The notes under the pieces were generated by a model, which saw only the letters and a program-made list of their open reading frames with translations, was not told the DNA's origin and ran no database searches. Both the position numbers and the translations under genes were made by a program. From contig OX638135.1 of assembly GCA_951804985.1 (NCBI GenBank), positions 39,840,002-39,904,001 of the forward strand: 64,000 nt of DNA, written 5' to 3'. This document shows, in pieces, positions 25,601 through 40,700 of this stretch (positions within the stretch are counted from its first letter, which is position 1; each line of letters begins with the position of its first letter). This DNA is from Dryomyza anilis. Taxonomy: Eukaryota > Arthropoda > Insecta > Diptera > Dryomyzidae.

Positions 25601-26450
25601 AGCTAGTTTTCAAAAAGTATTCCTAGCCAGTTTCAGCCTAGAAAGTAGCTAGTTTTCAAGACGTTTTCATAGCCAGTTTAGCACCGTTATTGCCAGCCTA
25701 GAAAGTAGCCAGAATTCAAGTGGTTTTCCTATCTAGTCTTGCCTTCTTAAAGCCACAGCAAAACCAGAAAATAGCCAGTAATACGCAAGTTTTTCTATCC
25801 AGTGCAGCCCTGTAATTTTCTGACTAGAAACTAGACAGAAAATGGGCTTGTCTAGTAAATTATTACTTGGGTAGTAGATTAATTTTTAATATTTTATTCA
25901 AAAGTATTTTAATGAATAATTAAATCTAACATTTAATGGACTGTAATCTTAAAACACTGGTGTCAATAATCATGAATTACCTGGTTTTTGACTTTTAAAA
26001 AATTCACAATTGATAAATATTACGACACTTTCGACTAGTAATTATTATAATCTTTAAATTCCAAATACAGAAAGTACTTAAAAATAGAAAATAATTATAA
26101 TATCATGACGGTCTCATTTTAAACTAATTTTTATTTTCAAGACAGTCGAAAGATTTACTATCAAATATGCTGGCGAATTAAATCTGGGTTTCGAATAGCG
26201 ATAAAACTTGAACCGTTATCAATGAATGTAACCTTAATTAATAACAAAATGCATAAATGAATATAATTTAACACCCTAACATTTTTGGGTACCATGTATA
26301 TTTGGATATATTTGGATACCCAACCTCAAAACAGATGCATTTGAATATATGAGTTTTGTTTGACCCTTAAGCATTATAATTGTTTATTATTCAAACATAG
26401 ATATGATTATTTTATGCCATTGCTATTTTTTTTTTAAATCAAAAAATTTT
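22687..26450 (-). mobile_element. Unit 7 of the array (type B, 3764 bp)
   Basis: It carries the type B marks and the long spacer, with its right end at 25874. It has TAATTTTAAAAAAT near 25156, a variant also seen in unit 10. Confidence 0.9.
22857..24208 (-). pseudogene. DUF4806-like gene, unit 7
   Basis: The start codon is at 24208 and the shared frame stop at 23102. The predicted protein equals that of unit 5. All splice sites are conserved. Confidence 0.5.
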
Positions 26451-29400
26451 ACAAAAATATAATAAAATTATACAAAAATATACAAATAAATACAAATTAT
26501 ACAAATATATATAAATTACAAATTATACAAATATATACAAATAATACAAGAACAACGAAAAAAGACATTCTTTGCCTTACAAACAAAAATATTCTGACAA
26601 AAATAGTAAATTTAAAGTGTCTACGTTTTATTTTTTAATTTTTTGCGCATTCCATCCCAGTCTTTTGAATTTGTCAGCACTGCTGATAATGCCTTCTCAA
26701 ACTCAGTTTGCCATGATACACCATATTGTGCCGGAACCCCCATTCTTAGTTCGAATAAAACATAAATAAAACAAAATAAAATCCAAAATATTGTCTATAT
26801 AAATTAGAATATTATACGTTACCTGAATACATTGTGCAAAACGACATAACGAAAAAACATCTTTGTCAGGTACCTTCTTTTTCGCTGTGTATGTGAGTCA
26901 AAATGGAACGTAGTATGGCAGTTAAATTTTTAGTCAACGACCTATTACTACCGTACATAGTCGACAAACAATTAATCTAAATGTAAAACATGTTTTTCAA
27001 TTAATAATGAATCTTATTTAAATAAAAGTTCTAAAACTGGCAAAGATAATGATTTTGTTCTTTACCGGGAATACATACAAAATCATTCAAAAATACATTC
27101 TTTTTTAAATCATCATTAAATTGTTGAAATTCTTGTTTAGACGCTAGTGGCATTACCAAATTGTATTTACAATAATTTCCAATTTTTGAAGCTCCCATCT
27201 GAATCACATTTTTAATATCGGTTAAATCGTTGCACATTTCCTTTCTCATATTGGAATTATGATATTTCACAATCCCATTTACTCCTTGGAGTATTGCGTT
27301 TAAAAAATCAGATGCTGTTGCACAAAGTAAATTATTATTTTTTAAATATTTGGAGATTTTCATATTTCTGATTTACGTTCTTCACAATCATATTCATATG
27401 ATATGCTGAGTTCGGAAATTGATGAACTTAAATCTGTAATATATTTTAAGTTTATTTGTTTTATTTAAAATAGTCTTAAAATAATAAACAGAGATTGAAA
27501 CCATAAGCCAAACTGAAATAAAACTAATCAAACAGAAATCGGTAAAAAGTCACAAATACACCGATTTAAACAGTTTTATTTATATTCTGGTTTTGAAAAT
27601 ATTGGAAAAGTTGAAAAATATATATTTTCGTTAAAAAGTGTTATATTTTGAATTATCTAAAATTTTTTAATTTAACTAATAGGTAATTGGTATGTAGAAA
27701 GAATTGAGTATCTATGCTGGTTTAAGACTTACCATTACTATCTGAAACATTTATATTTTCACTCTCCAAATGATTTACATTTCTTGTAGGAATTTCAATG
27801 TCGGATTCTGAACTTTCATCTTAATTGAAATTTATAATATTTAAAATTAATTGATATAACACGTATAATTTTTTTATATGTACTTACGGTCACTATTTGA
27901 ATTCCTCAATACATATTTTCGTCTTCTTTCTCTCTGTTTTCGTAAATTAGCAAGTTTTCGTTTTCGATCCATTATTTATTTTTCACTTATGTTTAAAACG
28001 TCAACTTATTTTTAATTCACAACAGAATTTGAAATTATAAATTATATACTTTCGAGGTGAGAAATTTTTGGAGTGCTCAAAGAATTCCAGTCTACGTCTT
28101 ATTTATATTTGTTACTGCTTGCGAAAATCATTTAATTGCCCAAAATTTGACAAAAAAAATAAAACGAAAAATGTTTGTTTTCGTCTTAATTGAATTAAAA
28201 ATGAAAGAATCAGTAATAAAGCATTGTAATATATATCATGAAGTTTATTAATAAAATGTGCACACTAATAAATATACAAATTAGTCAAATTTGTACGCAC
28301 GCTAAACAACTAATTACGATATTGTTAATAAGTGTCCTTATAAATTTAACATTAATGAAAGTTTGAAGTTATCAATTAATTTGTTTCTATAAAACAAAAT
28401 AAAAATGCGGAGAATTCTCTGACAAGATTACAACCATTCTTATTTCTAACCAGTGGTTCGCTTTGAACACTTATTCAGAAAATAACTTGTCAATGGAAAT
28501 TGTTCTTGGCCAGTTAAACTTTAAGGCTCCAGTCTAGAAAGTAGCTAGTTTTCAAGACGTTTTCCTAGCCAGTTTAGCACCATTATAACCAGTCTAGGAA
28601 GTAGCTAGATTTGAAGACGATTTCCTAGCCACTTTAGCCTCATCATAGCCAGTCTAGAAAGTAGCTAGTTTTCAAGACGTTCTCCTAGCCAGTTTAGCAC
28701 CATTATAGCCAGTCTAGAAAGTAGCTGGTTTTGAAGCCGAAATATGTTTTAATATGGGAATGCTGAATGTCTGCAGCCATGATGACCATGTGCGTCAACT
28801 GTTATCAGTGCAACATTTTTTAGTTCAGACAAAATCCATGCTTCAGCATCGCATGTGCAGCGAGGTGCGATAATGCAAACCTTAATTATTTTTTTAATAA
28901 CATATTCGGCGTTATTTGTAATTAAAAAAAATATATGTTGTGTATTTACTTCTATTTGATTTTGTTTTACTGCACGACAAGGGCATGCATTTTTCCGCTA
29001 CATAAGGACTCTTTTGGGAGCATTTTCGGAAGGTTTTTTTTCGATTAAAAATGAATCTTACACAAGAGCATTTCCAGATTATTTTTAGGCTCCCATGCTA
29101 GATGGTTTTTAGGCTCCGATACAAGACTCCTAAAAGAGCCTTCTAACTATGCTCAGGTCTTTATGACGCATTTTTATCAGAAAATGTATATTTCAAGACT
29201 CTTTTCTGAATGAAACATGAGCGCTCAGGCTCAGCCAAAAGATTGTGAAAACAATCTTTTCTGAGTTCTTGCGTTGGCTGGGCAGTTTAGCACCATTATA
29301 GCCAGTCTAGAAAGTAGCTAGTTTTGAAGACGATTTCCTATCCATTTTAGCCAGTCTAGACAGTAGCTAGTTTTCAAAAAGTATTCCTAGCCAGTTTCAG

Positions 29401-30214
29401 CCTAGAAAGTAGCTAGTTTTCAAGACGTTTTCATAGCCAGTTTAGCACCGTTATTGCCAGCCTAGAAAGTAGCCAGAATTCAAGTGGTTTTCCTATCTAG
29501 TCTTGCCTTCTTAAAGCCACAGCAAAACCAGAAAATAGCCAGTAATACGCAAGTTTTTCTATCCAGTGCAGCCCTGTAATTTTCTGACTAGAAACTAGAC
29601 AGAAAATGGGCTTGTCTAGTAAATTGTTACTTGGGTAGTAGATTAATTTTTAATATTTTATTCAAAAGTATTTTAATGAATAATTAAATCTAACATTTAA
29701 TGGACTGTAATCTTAAAACACTGGTGTCAATAATCATGAATTACCTGGTTTTTGACTTTTAAAAAATTCACAATTGATAAATATTACGACACTTTCGACT
29801 AGTAATTATTATAATCTTTAAATTCCAAATACAGAAAGTACTTAAAAATAGAAAATAATTATAATATCATGACGGTCTCATTTTAAACTAATTTTTATTT
29901 TCAAGACAGTCGAAAGATTTACTATCAAATATGCTGGCGAATTAAATCTGGGTTTCGAATAGCGATAAAACTTGAACCGTTATCAATGAATGTAACCTTA
30001 ATTAATAACAAAATGCATAAATGAATATAATTTAACACCCTAACATTTTTGGGTACCATGTATATTTGGATATATTTGGATACCCAACCTCAAAACAGAT
30101 GCATTTGAATATATGAGTTTTGTTTGACCCTTAAGCATTATAATTGTTTATTATTCAAACATAGATATGATTATTTTATGCCATTGCTATTTTTTTTTTA
30201 AATCAAAAAATTTT
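26451..30214 (-). mobile_element. Unit 8 of the array (type A body, long spacer)
   Basis: The body carries type A marks, but the spacer is the long form, so it looks like a recombinant between type A and the downstream units. Its right end is at 29638. Confidence 0.9.
26621..27972 (-). pseudogene. DUF4806-like gene, unit 8
   Basis: The start codon is at 27972 and the shared frame stop at 26866. Residue 93 is Lys as in units 4 and 6. Splice sites are conserved. Confidence 0.5.
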
Positions 30215-33200
30215 ACAAAAATATAATAAAATTATACAAAAATATACAAATAAATACAAAGTATACAAATATATATAAATTACAAATTATACAAATATAT
30301 ACAAATAATACAAGAACAACGAAAAAAGACATTCTTTGCCTTACAAACAAAAATATTCTGACAAAAATAGTAAATTTAAAGTGTCTACGTTTTATTTTTT
30401 AATTTTTTGCGCATTCCATCCCAGTCTTTTGAATTTGTCAGCACTGCTGATAATGCCTTCTCAAACTCAGTTTGCCATGATACACCATATTGTGCCGGAA
30501 CCCCCATTCTTAGTTCGAATAAAACATAAATAAAACAAAATAAAATCCAAAATATTGTCTATATAAATTAGAATATTATACGTTACCTGAATACATTGTG
30601 CAAAACGACATAACGAAAAAACATCTTTGTCAGGTACCTTCTTTTTCGCTGTGTATGTGAGTCAAAACGGAACGTAGTATGGCAGTTAAATTTTTAGTCA
30701 ACGACCTATTACTACCGTACATAGTCGACAAACAATTAATCTAAATGTAAAACATGTTTTTCAATTAATAATGAATCTTATTTAAATAAAAGTTCTAAAA
30801 CTGGCAAAGATAATGATTTTGTTCTTTACCGGGAATACATACAAAATCATTCAAAAATACATTCTTTTTTAAATCATCATTAAATTGTTGAAATTCTTGT
30901 TTAGACGCTAGTGGCATTACCAAATTGTATTTACAATAATTTCCAATTTTTGAAGCTCTCATCTGAATCACATTTTTAATATCGGTTAAATCGTTGCACA
31001 TTTCCTTTCTCATATTGGAATTATGATATTCCACAATCCCATTTACTCCTTGGAGTATTGCGTTTAAAAAATCAGATGCTGTTGCACAAAGTAAATTATT
31101 ATTTTTTAAATATTTGGAGATTTTCATATTTCTGATTTACGTTCTTCACAATCATATTCATATGATATGCTGAGTTCGGAAATTGATGAACTTAAATCTG
31201 TAATATATTTTAAGTTTATTTGTTTTATTTAAAATAGTCTTAAAATAATAAACAGAGATTGAAACCATAAGCCAAACTGAAATAAAACTAATCAAACAGA
31301 AATCGGTAAAAAGTCACAAATACACCGATTTAAACAGTTTTATTTATATTCTGGTTTTGAAAATATTGGAAAAGTTAAAAAATATATATTTTCGTTAAAA
31401 AGTGTTATATTTTGAATTATCTAAAATTTTTTAATTTAACTAATAGGTAATTGGTATGTAGAAAGAATTGAGTATCTATGCTGGTTTAAGACTTACCATT
31501 ACTATCTGAAACATTTATATTTTCACTCTCCAAATGATTTACATTTCTTGTAGGAATTTCAATGTCGGATTCTGAACTTTCATCTTAATTGAAATTTATA
31601 ATATTTAAAATTAATTGATATAACACGTATAATTTTTTTATATGTACTTACGGTCACTATTTAAATTCCTCAATACATATTTTCGTCTTCTTTCTCTCTG
31701 TTTTCGTAAATTAGCAAGTTTTCGTTTTCGATCCATTATTTATTTTTCACTTATGTTTAAAACGTCAACTTATTTTTAATTCACAACAGAATTTGAAATT
31801 ATAAATTATATACTTTCGAGGTGAGAAATTTTTGGAGTGCTCAAAGAATTCCAGTCTACGTCTTATTTATATTTGTTACTGCTTGCGAAAATAATTTAAT
31901 TGCCCAAAATTTGACAAAAAAAAATAAAACGAAAAATGTTTGTTTTCGTCTTAATTGAATTAAAAATGAAGGAATCAGTAATAAAGCATTGTAATATATA
32001 CCATGAAGTTTATTAAAAAAAAGTGCACACTAATAAATATACAAATTAGTCAAATTTGTACGCACCCTAAACAACTAATTACGATATTGTTAATAAGTGT
32101 CCTTATAAATTTAACATTAATGAAAGTTTGAAATTATCAATTAATTTGTTTCTATAAAACAAAATAAAAATGCGGAGAATTCTCTGACAAGATTACAACC
32201 ATTCTTATTTCTAACCAGTGGTTCGCTTTGAACACTTATTCAGAAAATAACTTGTCAATGGAAATTGTTCTTGGCCAGTTAAACTTTAAGGCTCCAGTCT
32301 AGAAAGTAGCTAGTTTTCAAGACGTTTTCCTAGCCAGTTTAGCACCATTATAACCAGTCTAGGAAGTAGCTAGATTTGAAGACGATTTCCTAGCCACTTT
32401 AGCCTCATCATAGCCAGTCTAGAAAGTAGCTAGTTTTCAAGACGTTCTCCTAGCCAGTTTAGCACCATTATAGCCAGTCTAGAAAGTAGCTGGTTTTGAA
32501 GCCGAAATATGTTTTAATATGGGAATGCTGAATGTCTGCAGCCATGATGACCATGTGCGTCAACTGTTATCAGTGCAACATTTTTTAGTTCAGACAAAAT
32601 CCATGCTTCAGCATCGCATGTGCAGCGAGGTGCGATAATGCAAACCTTAATTATGTTTTTAATAACATATTCGGCGTTATTTGTAATTAAAAAAAATATA
32701 TGTTGTGTATTTACTTCTATTTGATTTTGTTTTACTGCACGACAAGGGCATGCATTTTTCCGCTACATAAGGACTCTTTTGGGAGCATTTTCGGAAGGTT
32801 TTTTTTCGATTAAAAATGAATCTTACACAAGAGCATTTCCAGATTATTTTTAGGCTCCCATGCTAGATGGTTTTTAGGCTCCGATACAAGACTCCTAAAA
32901 GAGCCTTCTAACTATGCTCAGGTCTGAATGACGCATTTTTATCAGAAAATGTATATTTCAAGACTCTTTTCTGAATGAAACATAAGCGCTCAGGCTCAGC
33001 CAAAAGATTGTGAAAACAATCTTTTCTGAGTTCTTGCGTTGGCTGGGCAGTTTAGCACCATTATAGCCAGTCTAGAAAGTAGCTAGTTTTGAAGACGATT
33101 TCCTATCCATTTTAGCCAGTCTAGACAGTAGCTAGTTTTCAAAAAGTATTCCTAGCCAGTTTCAGCCTAGAAAGTAGCTAGTTTTCAAGACGTTTTCATA

Positions 33201-33969
33201 GCCAGTTTAGCACCGTTATTGCCAGCCTAGAAAGTAGCCAGAATTCAAGTGGTTTTCCTATCTAGTCTTGCCTTCTTAAAGCCACAGCAAAACCAGAAAA
33301 TAGCCAGTAAGACGCAAGTTTTTCTATCCAGTGCAGCCCTGTAATTTTCTGACTAGAAACTAGACAGAAAATGGGCTTGTCTAGTAAATTGTTACTTGGG
33401 TAGTAGATTAATTTTTAATATTTTATTCAAAAGTATTTTAATGAATAATTAAATCTAACATTTAATGGACTGTAATCTTAAAACACTGGTGTCAATTACC
33501 TGGTTTTTGACTTTTAAAAAATTCACAATTGATAAATATTACGACACTTTCGACTAGTAATTATTATAATCTTTAAATTCCAAATACAGAAAGTACTTAA
33601 AAATAGAAAATAATTATAATATCATGACGGTCTCATTTTAAACTAATTTTTATTTTCAAGACAGTCGAAAGATTTACTATCAAATATGCTGGCGAATTAA
33701 ATCTGGGTTTCGAATAGCGATAAAACTTGAACCGTTATCAATGAATGTAACCTTAATTAATAACAAAATGCATAAATGAATATAATTTAACACCCTAACA
33801 TTTTTGGGTACCATGTATATTTGGATATATTTGGATACCCAACCTCAAAACAGATACATTTGAATATATGAGTTTTGTTTGACCCTTAAGCATTATAATT
33901 GTTTATTATTCAAACATAGATATGATTATTTTATGCCATTGCTATTTTTTTTTTAAATCAAAAAATTTT
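30215..33969 (-). mobile_element. Unit 9 of the array (3755 bp)
   Basis: A 10-bp deletion near 33495 in the spacer and one extra A near 31921 explain the length. Its right end is at 33403. It has neither A nor B marks and groups with units 10-12. Confidence 0.9.
30385..31736 (-). pseudogene. DUF4806-like gene, unit 9
   Basis: The start codon is at 31736 and the shared frame stop at 30630. Gly117 changes to Arg. Splice sites are conserved. Confidence 0.5.
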
Positions 33970-36900
33970 ACAAAAATATAATAAAATTATACAAAAATAT
34001 ACAAATAAATACAAATTATACAAATATATATAAATTACAAATTATACAAATATATACAAATAATACAAGAACAACGAAAAAAGACATTCTTTGCCTTACA
34101 AACAAAAATATTCTGACAAAAATAGTAAATTTAAAGTGTCTACGTTTTATTTTTTAATTTTTTGCGCATTCCATCCCAGTCTTTTGAATTTGTCAGCACT
34201 GCTGATAATGCCTTCTCAAACTCAGTTTGCCATGATACACCATATTGTGCCGGAACCCCCATTCTTAGTTCGAATAAAACATAAATAAAACAAAATAAAA
34301 TCCAAAATATTGTCTATATAAATTAGAATATTATACGTTACCTGAATACATTGTGCAAAACGACATAACGAAAAAACATCTTTGTCAGGTACCTTCTTTT
34401 TCGCTGTGTATGTGAGTCAAAATGGAACGTAGTATGGCAGTTAAATTTTTAGTCAACGACCTATTACTACCGTACATAGTCGACAAACAATTAATCTAAA
34501 TGTAAAACATGTTTTTCAATTAATAATGAATCTTATTTAAATAAAAGTTCTAAAACTGGCAAAGATAATGATTTTGTTCTTTACCGGGAATACATACAAA
34601 ATCATTCAAAAATACATTCTTTTTTAAATCATCATTAAATTGTTGAAATTCTTGTTTAGACGCTAGTGGCATTACCAAATTGTATTTACAATAATTTCCA
34701 ATTTTTGAAGCTCCCATCTGAATCACATTTTTAATATCGGTTAAATCGTTGCACATTTCCTTTCTCATATTGGAATTATGATATTCCACAATCCCATTTA
34801 CTCCTTGGAGTATTGCGTTTAAAAAATCAGATGCTGTTGCACAAAGTAAATTATTATTTTTTAAATATTTGGAGATTTTCATATTTCTGATTTACGTTCT
34901 TCACAATCATATTCATATGATATGCTGAGTTCGGAAATTGATGAACTTAAATCTGTAATATATTTTAAGTTTATTTGTTTTATTTAAAATAGTCTTAAAA
35001 TAATAAACAGAGATTGAAACCATAAGCCAAACTGAAATAAAACTAATCAAACAGAAATCGGTAAAAAGTCACAAATACACCGATTTAAACAGTTTTATTT
35101 ATATTCTGGTTTTGAAAATATTGGAAAAGTTAAAAAATATATATTTTCGTTAAAAAGTGTTATATTTTGAATTATCTAAAATTTTATAATTTAACTAATA
35201 GGTAATTGGTATGTAGAAAGAATTGAGTATCTATGCTGGTTTAAGACTTACCATTACTATCTGAAACATTTATATTTTCACTCTCCAAATGATTTACATT
35301 TCTTGTAGAAATTTCAATGTCGGATTCTGAACTTTCATCTTAATTGAAATTTATAATATTTAAAATTAATTGATATAACACGTATAATTTTTTTATATGT
35401 ACTTACGGTCACTATTTAAATTCCTCAATACATATTTTCGTCTTCTTTCTCTCTGTTTTCGTAAATTAGCAAGTTTTCGTTTTCGATCCATTATTTATTT
35501 TTCACTTATGTTTAAACGTCAACTTATTTTTAATTCACAACAGAATTTGAAATTATAAATTATATACTTTCGAGGTGAGACATTTTTGGAGTGCTCAAAG
35601 AATTCCAGTCTACGTCTTATTTATATTTGTTACTGCTTTCGAAAATAATTTAATTGCCCAAAATTTGACAAAAAAAATAAAACGAAAAATGTTTGTTTTC
35701 GTCTTAATTGAATTAAAAATGAAGGAATCAGTAATAAAGCATTGTAATATATATCATGAAGTTTATTAATAAAATGTGCACACTAATAAATATACAAATT
35801 AGTCAAATTTGTACGCACCCTAAACAACTAATTACGATATTGTTAATAAGTGTCCTTATAAATTTAACATTAATGAAAGTTTGAAATTATCAATTAATTT
35901 GTTTCTATAAAACAAAATAAAAATGCGGAGAATTCTCTGATAAGATTACAACCATTCTTATTTCTAACCAGTGGTTCGCTTTGAACACTTATTCAGAAAA
36001 TAACTTGTCAATGGAAATTGTTCTTGGCCAGTTAAATTTTAAGGCTCCAGTCTAGAAAGTAGCTAGTTTTCAAGACGTTTTCCTAGCCAGTTTAGCACCA
36101 TTATAACCAGTCTAGGAAGTAGCTAGATTTGAATACGATTTCCTAGCCACTTTAGCCTCATCATAGCCAGTCTAGAAAGTAGCTAGTTTTCAAGACGTTC
36201 TCCTAGCCAGTTTAGCACCATTATAGCCAGTCTAGAAAGTAGCTGGTTTTGAAGCCGAAATATGTTTTAATATGGGAATGCTGAATGTCTGCAGCCATGA
36301 TGACCATGTGCGTCAACTGTTATCAGTGCAACATTTTTTAGTTCAGACAAAATCCATGCTTCAGCATCGCATGTGCAGCGAGGTGCGATAATGCAAACCT
36401 TAATTATGTTTTTAATAACATATTCGGCGTTATTTGTAATTTTAAAAAATATATGTTGTGTATTTACTTCTATTTGATTTTGTTTTACTGCACGACAAGG
36501 GCATGCATTTTTCCGCTACATAAGGACTCTTTTGGGAGCATTTTCGGAAGGTTTTTTTTCGATTAAAAATGAATCTTACACAAGAGCATTTCCAGATTAT
36601 TTTTAGGCTCCCATGCTAGATGGTTTTTAGGCTCCGATACAAGACTCCTAAAAGAGCCTTCTAACTATGCTCAGGTCTGAATGACGCATTTTTATCAGAA
36701 AATGTATATTTCAAGACTCTTTTCTGAATGAAACATGAGCGCTCAGGCTCAGCCAAAAGATTGTGAAAACAATCTTTTCTGAGTTCTTGCGTTGGCTGGG
36801 CAGTTTAGCACCATTATAGCCAGTCTAGAAAGTAGCTAGTTTTTAAGACGATTTCCTATCCATTTTAGCCAGTCTAGACAGTAGCTAGTTTTCAAAAAGT

Positions 36901-37720
36901 ATTCCTAGCCAGTTTCAGCCTAGAAAGTAGCTAGTTTTCAAGACGTTTTCATAGCCAGTTTAGCACCGTTATTGCCAGCCTAGAAAGTAGCCAGAATTCA
37001 AGTGGTTTTCCTATCTAGTCTTGCCTTCTTAAAGCCACAGCAAAACCAGAAAATAGCCAGTAAGACGCAAGTTTTTCTATCCAGTGCAGCCCTGTAATTT
37101 TCTGACTAGAAACTAGACAGAAAATGGGCTTGTCTAGTAAATTGTTACTTGGGTAGTAGATTAATTTTTAATAGTTTATTCAAAAGTATTTTAATGAATA
37201 ATTAAATCTAACATTTAATGGACTGTAATCTTAAAACACTGGTGTCAATAATCATGAATTACCTGGTTTTTGACTTTTAAAAAATTCACAATTGATAAAT
37301 ATTACGACACTTTCGACTAGTAATTATTATAATCTTTAAATTCCAAATACAGAAAGTACTTAAAAATAGAAAATAATTATAATATCATGACGGTCTCATT
37401 TTAAACTAATTTTTATTTTCAAGACAGTCGAAAGATTTACTATCAAATATGCTGGCGAATTAAATCTGGGTTTCGAATAGCGATAAAACTTGAACCGTTT
37501 TCAATGAATGTAACCTTAATTAATAACAAAATGCATAAATGAATATAATTTAACACCCATACCATGTATATTTGGATATATTTGGATACCCAACCTCAAA
37601 ACAGATGCATTTGAATATATGAGTTTTGTTTGACCCTTAAGCATTATAATTGTTTATTATTCAAACATAGATATGATTATTTTATGCCATTGCTATTTTT
37701 TTTTTAAATCAAAAAATTTT
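33970..37720 (-). mobile_element. Unit 10 of the array (3751 bp)
   Basis: A 13-bp deletion in the spacer near 37557 removes the TTGGGTA arm of the small inverted repeat there. Its right end is at 37156. Confidence 0.9.
34140..35491 (-). pseudogene. DUF4806-like gene, unit 10
   Basis: The start codon is at 35491 and the shared frame stop at 34385. Exon 4 gives the commonest protein. One A is lost just upstream of the start codon, near 35515. Confidence 0.5.
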
Positions 37721-40700
37721 ACAAAAATATAATAAAATTATACAAAAATATACAAATAAATACAAATTATACAAATATATATAAATTACAAATTATACAA
37801 ATATATACAAATAATACAAGAACAACGAAAAAAGACATTCTTTGCCTTACAAACAAAAATATTCTGACAAAAATAGTAAATTTAAAGTGTCTACGTTTTA
37901 TTTTTTAATTTTTTGCGCATTCCATCCCAGTCTTTTGAATTTGTCAGCACTGCTGATAATGCCTTCTCAAACTCAGTTTGCCATGATACACCATATTGTG
38001 CCGGAACCCCCATTCTTAGTTCGAATAAAACATAAATAAAACAAAATAAAATCCAAAATATTGTCTATATAAATTAGAATATTATACGTTACCTGAATAC
38101 ATTGTGCAAAACGACATAACGAAAAAACATCTTTGTCAGGTACCTTCTTTTTCGCTGTGTATGTGAGTCAAAATGGAACGTAGTATGGCAGTTAAATTTT
38201 TAGTCAACGACCTATTACTACCGTACATAGTCGACAAACAATTAATCTAAATGTAAAACATGTTTTTCAATTAATAATGAATCTTATTTAAATAAAAGTT
38301 CTAAAACTGGCAAAGATAATGATTTTGTTCTTTACCGGGAATACATACAAAATCATTCAAAAATACATTATTTTTTAAATCATCATTAAATTGTTGAAAT
38401 TCTTGTTTAGACGCTAGTGGCATTACCAAATTGTATTTACAATAATTTCCAATTTTTGAAGCTCCCATCTGAATCACATTTTTAATATCGGTTAAATCGT
38501 TGCACATTTCCTTTCTCATATTGGAATTATGATATTCCACAATCCCATTTACTCCTTGGAGTATTGCGTTTAAAAAATCAAATGCTGTTGCACAAAGTAA
38601 ATTATTATTTTTTAAATATTTGGAGATTTTCATATTTCTGATTTACGTTCTTCACAATCATATTCATATGATATGCTGAGTTCGGAAATTGATGAACTTA
38701 AATCTGTAATATATTTTAAGTTTATTTGTTTTATTTAAAATAGTCTTAAAATAATAAACAGAGATTGAAACCATAAGCCAAACTGAAATAAAACTAATCA
38801 AACAGAAATCGGTAAAAAGTCACAAATACACCGATTTAAACAGTTTTATTTATATTCTGGTTTTGAAAATATTGGAAAAGTTAAAAAATATATATTTTCG
38901 TTAAAAAGTGTTATAATTTGAATTATCTAAAATTTTTTAATTTAACTAATAGGTAATTGGTATGTAGAAAGAATTGAGTATCTATGCTGGTTTAAGACTT
39001 ACCATTACTATCTGAAACATTTATATTTTCACTCTCCAAATGATTTACATTTCTTGTAGGAATTTCAATGTCGGATTCTGAACTTTCATCTTAATTGAAA
39101 TTTATAATATTTAAAATTAATTGATATAACACGTATAATTTTTTTATATGTACTTACGGTCACTATTTAAATTCCTCAATACATATTTTCGTCTTCTTTC
39201 TCTCTGTTTTCGTAAATTAGCAAGTTTTCGTTTTCGATCCATTATTTATTTTTCACTTATGTTTAAAACGTCAACTTATTTTTAATTCACAACAGAATTT
39301 GAAATTATAAATTATATACTTTCGAGGTGAGAAATTTTTGGAGTGCTCAAAGAATTCCAGTCTACGTCTTATTTATATTTGTTACTGCTTGCGAAAATCA
39401 TTTAATTGCCCAAAATTTGACAAAAAAAATAAAACGAAAAATGTTTGTTTTCGTCTTAATTGAATTAAAAATGAAGGAATCAGTAATAAAGCATTGTAAT
39501 ATATATCATGAAGTTTATTAATAAAATGTGCACACTAATAAATATACAAATTAGTCAAATTTGTACGCACCCTAAACAACTAATTACGATATTGTTAATA
39601 AGTGTCCTTATAAATTTAACATTAATGAAAGTTTGAAATTATCAATTAATTTGTTTCTATAAAACAAAATAAAAATGCGGAGAATTCTCTGACAAGATTA
39701 CAACCATTCTTATTTCTAACCAGTGGTTCGCTTTGAACACTTATTCAGAAAATAACTTGTCAATGGAAATTGTTCTTGGCCAGTTAAACTTTAAGGCTCC
39801 AGTCTGGAAAGTAGCTAGTTTTCAAGACGTTTTCCTAGCCAGTTTAGCACCATTATAACCAGTCTAGGAAGTAGCTAGATTTGAAGACGATTTCCTAGCC
39901 ACTTTAGCCTCATCATAGCCAGTCTAGAAAGTAGCTAGTTTTCAAGACGTTCTCCTAGCCAGTTTAGCACCATTATAGCCAGTCTAGAAAGTAGCTGGTT
40001 TTGAAGCCGAAATATGTTTTAATATGGGAATGCTGAATGTCTGCAGCCATGATGACCATGTGCGTCAACTGTTATCAGTGCAACATTTTTTAGTTCAGAC
40101 AAAATCCATGCTTCAGCATCGCATGTGCAGCGAGGTGCGATAATGCAAACCTTAATTATGTTTTTAATAACATATTCGGCGTTATTTGTAATTAAAAAAA
40201 ATATATGTTGTGTATTTACTTCTATTTGATTTTGTTTTACTGCACGACAAGGGCATGCATTTTTCCGCTACATAAGGACTCTTTTGGGAGCATTTTCGGA
40301 AGGTTTTTTTTCGATTAAAAATGAATCTTACACAAGAGCATTTCCAGATTATTTTTAGGCTCCCATGCTAGATGGTTTTTAGGCTCCGATACAAGACTCC
40401 TAAAAGAGCCTTCTAACTATGCTCAGGTCTGAATGACGCATTTTTATCAGAAAATGTATATTTCAAGACTCTTTTCTGAATGAAACATGAGCGCTCAGGC
40501 TCAGCCAAAAGATTGTGAAAACAATCTTTTCTGAGTTCTTGCGTTGGCTGGGCAGTTTAGCACCATTATAGCCAGTCTAGAAAGTAGCTAGTTTTGAAGA
40601 CGATTTCCTATCCATTTTAGCCAGTCTAGACAGTAGCTAGTTTTCAAAAAGTATTCCTAGCCAGTTTCAGCCTAGAAAGTAGCTAGTTTTCAAGACGTTT

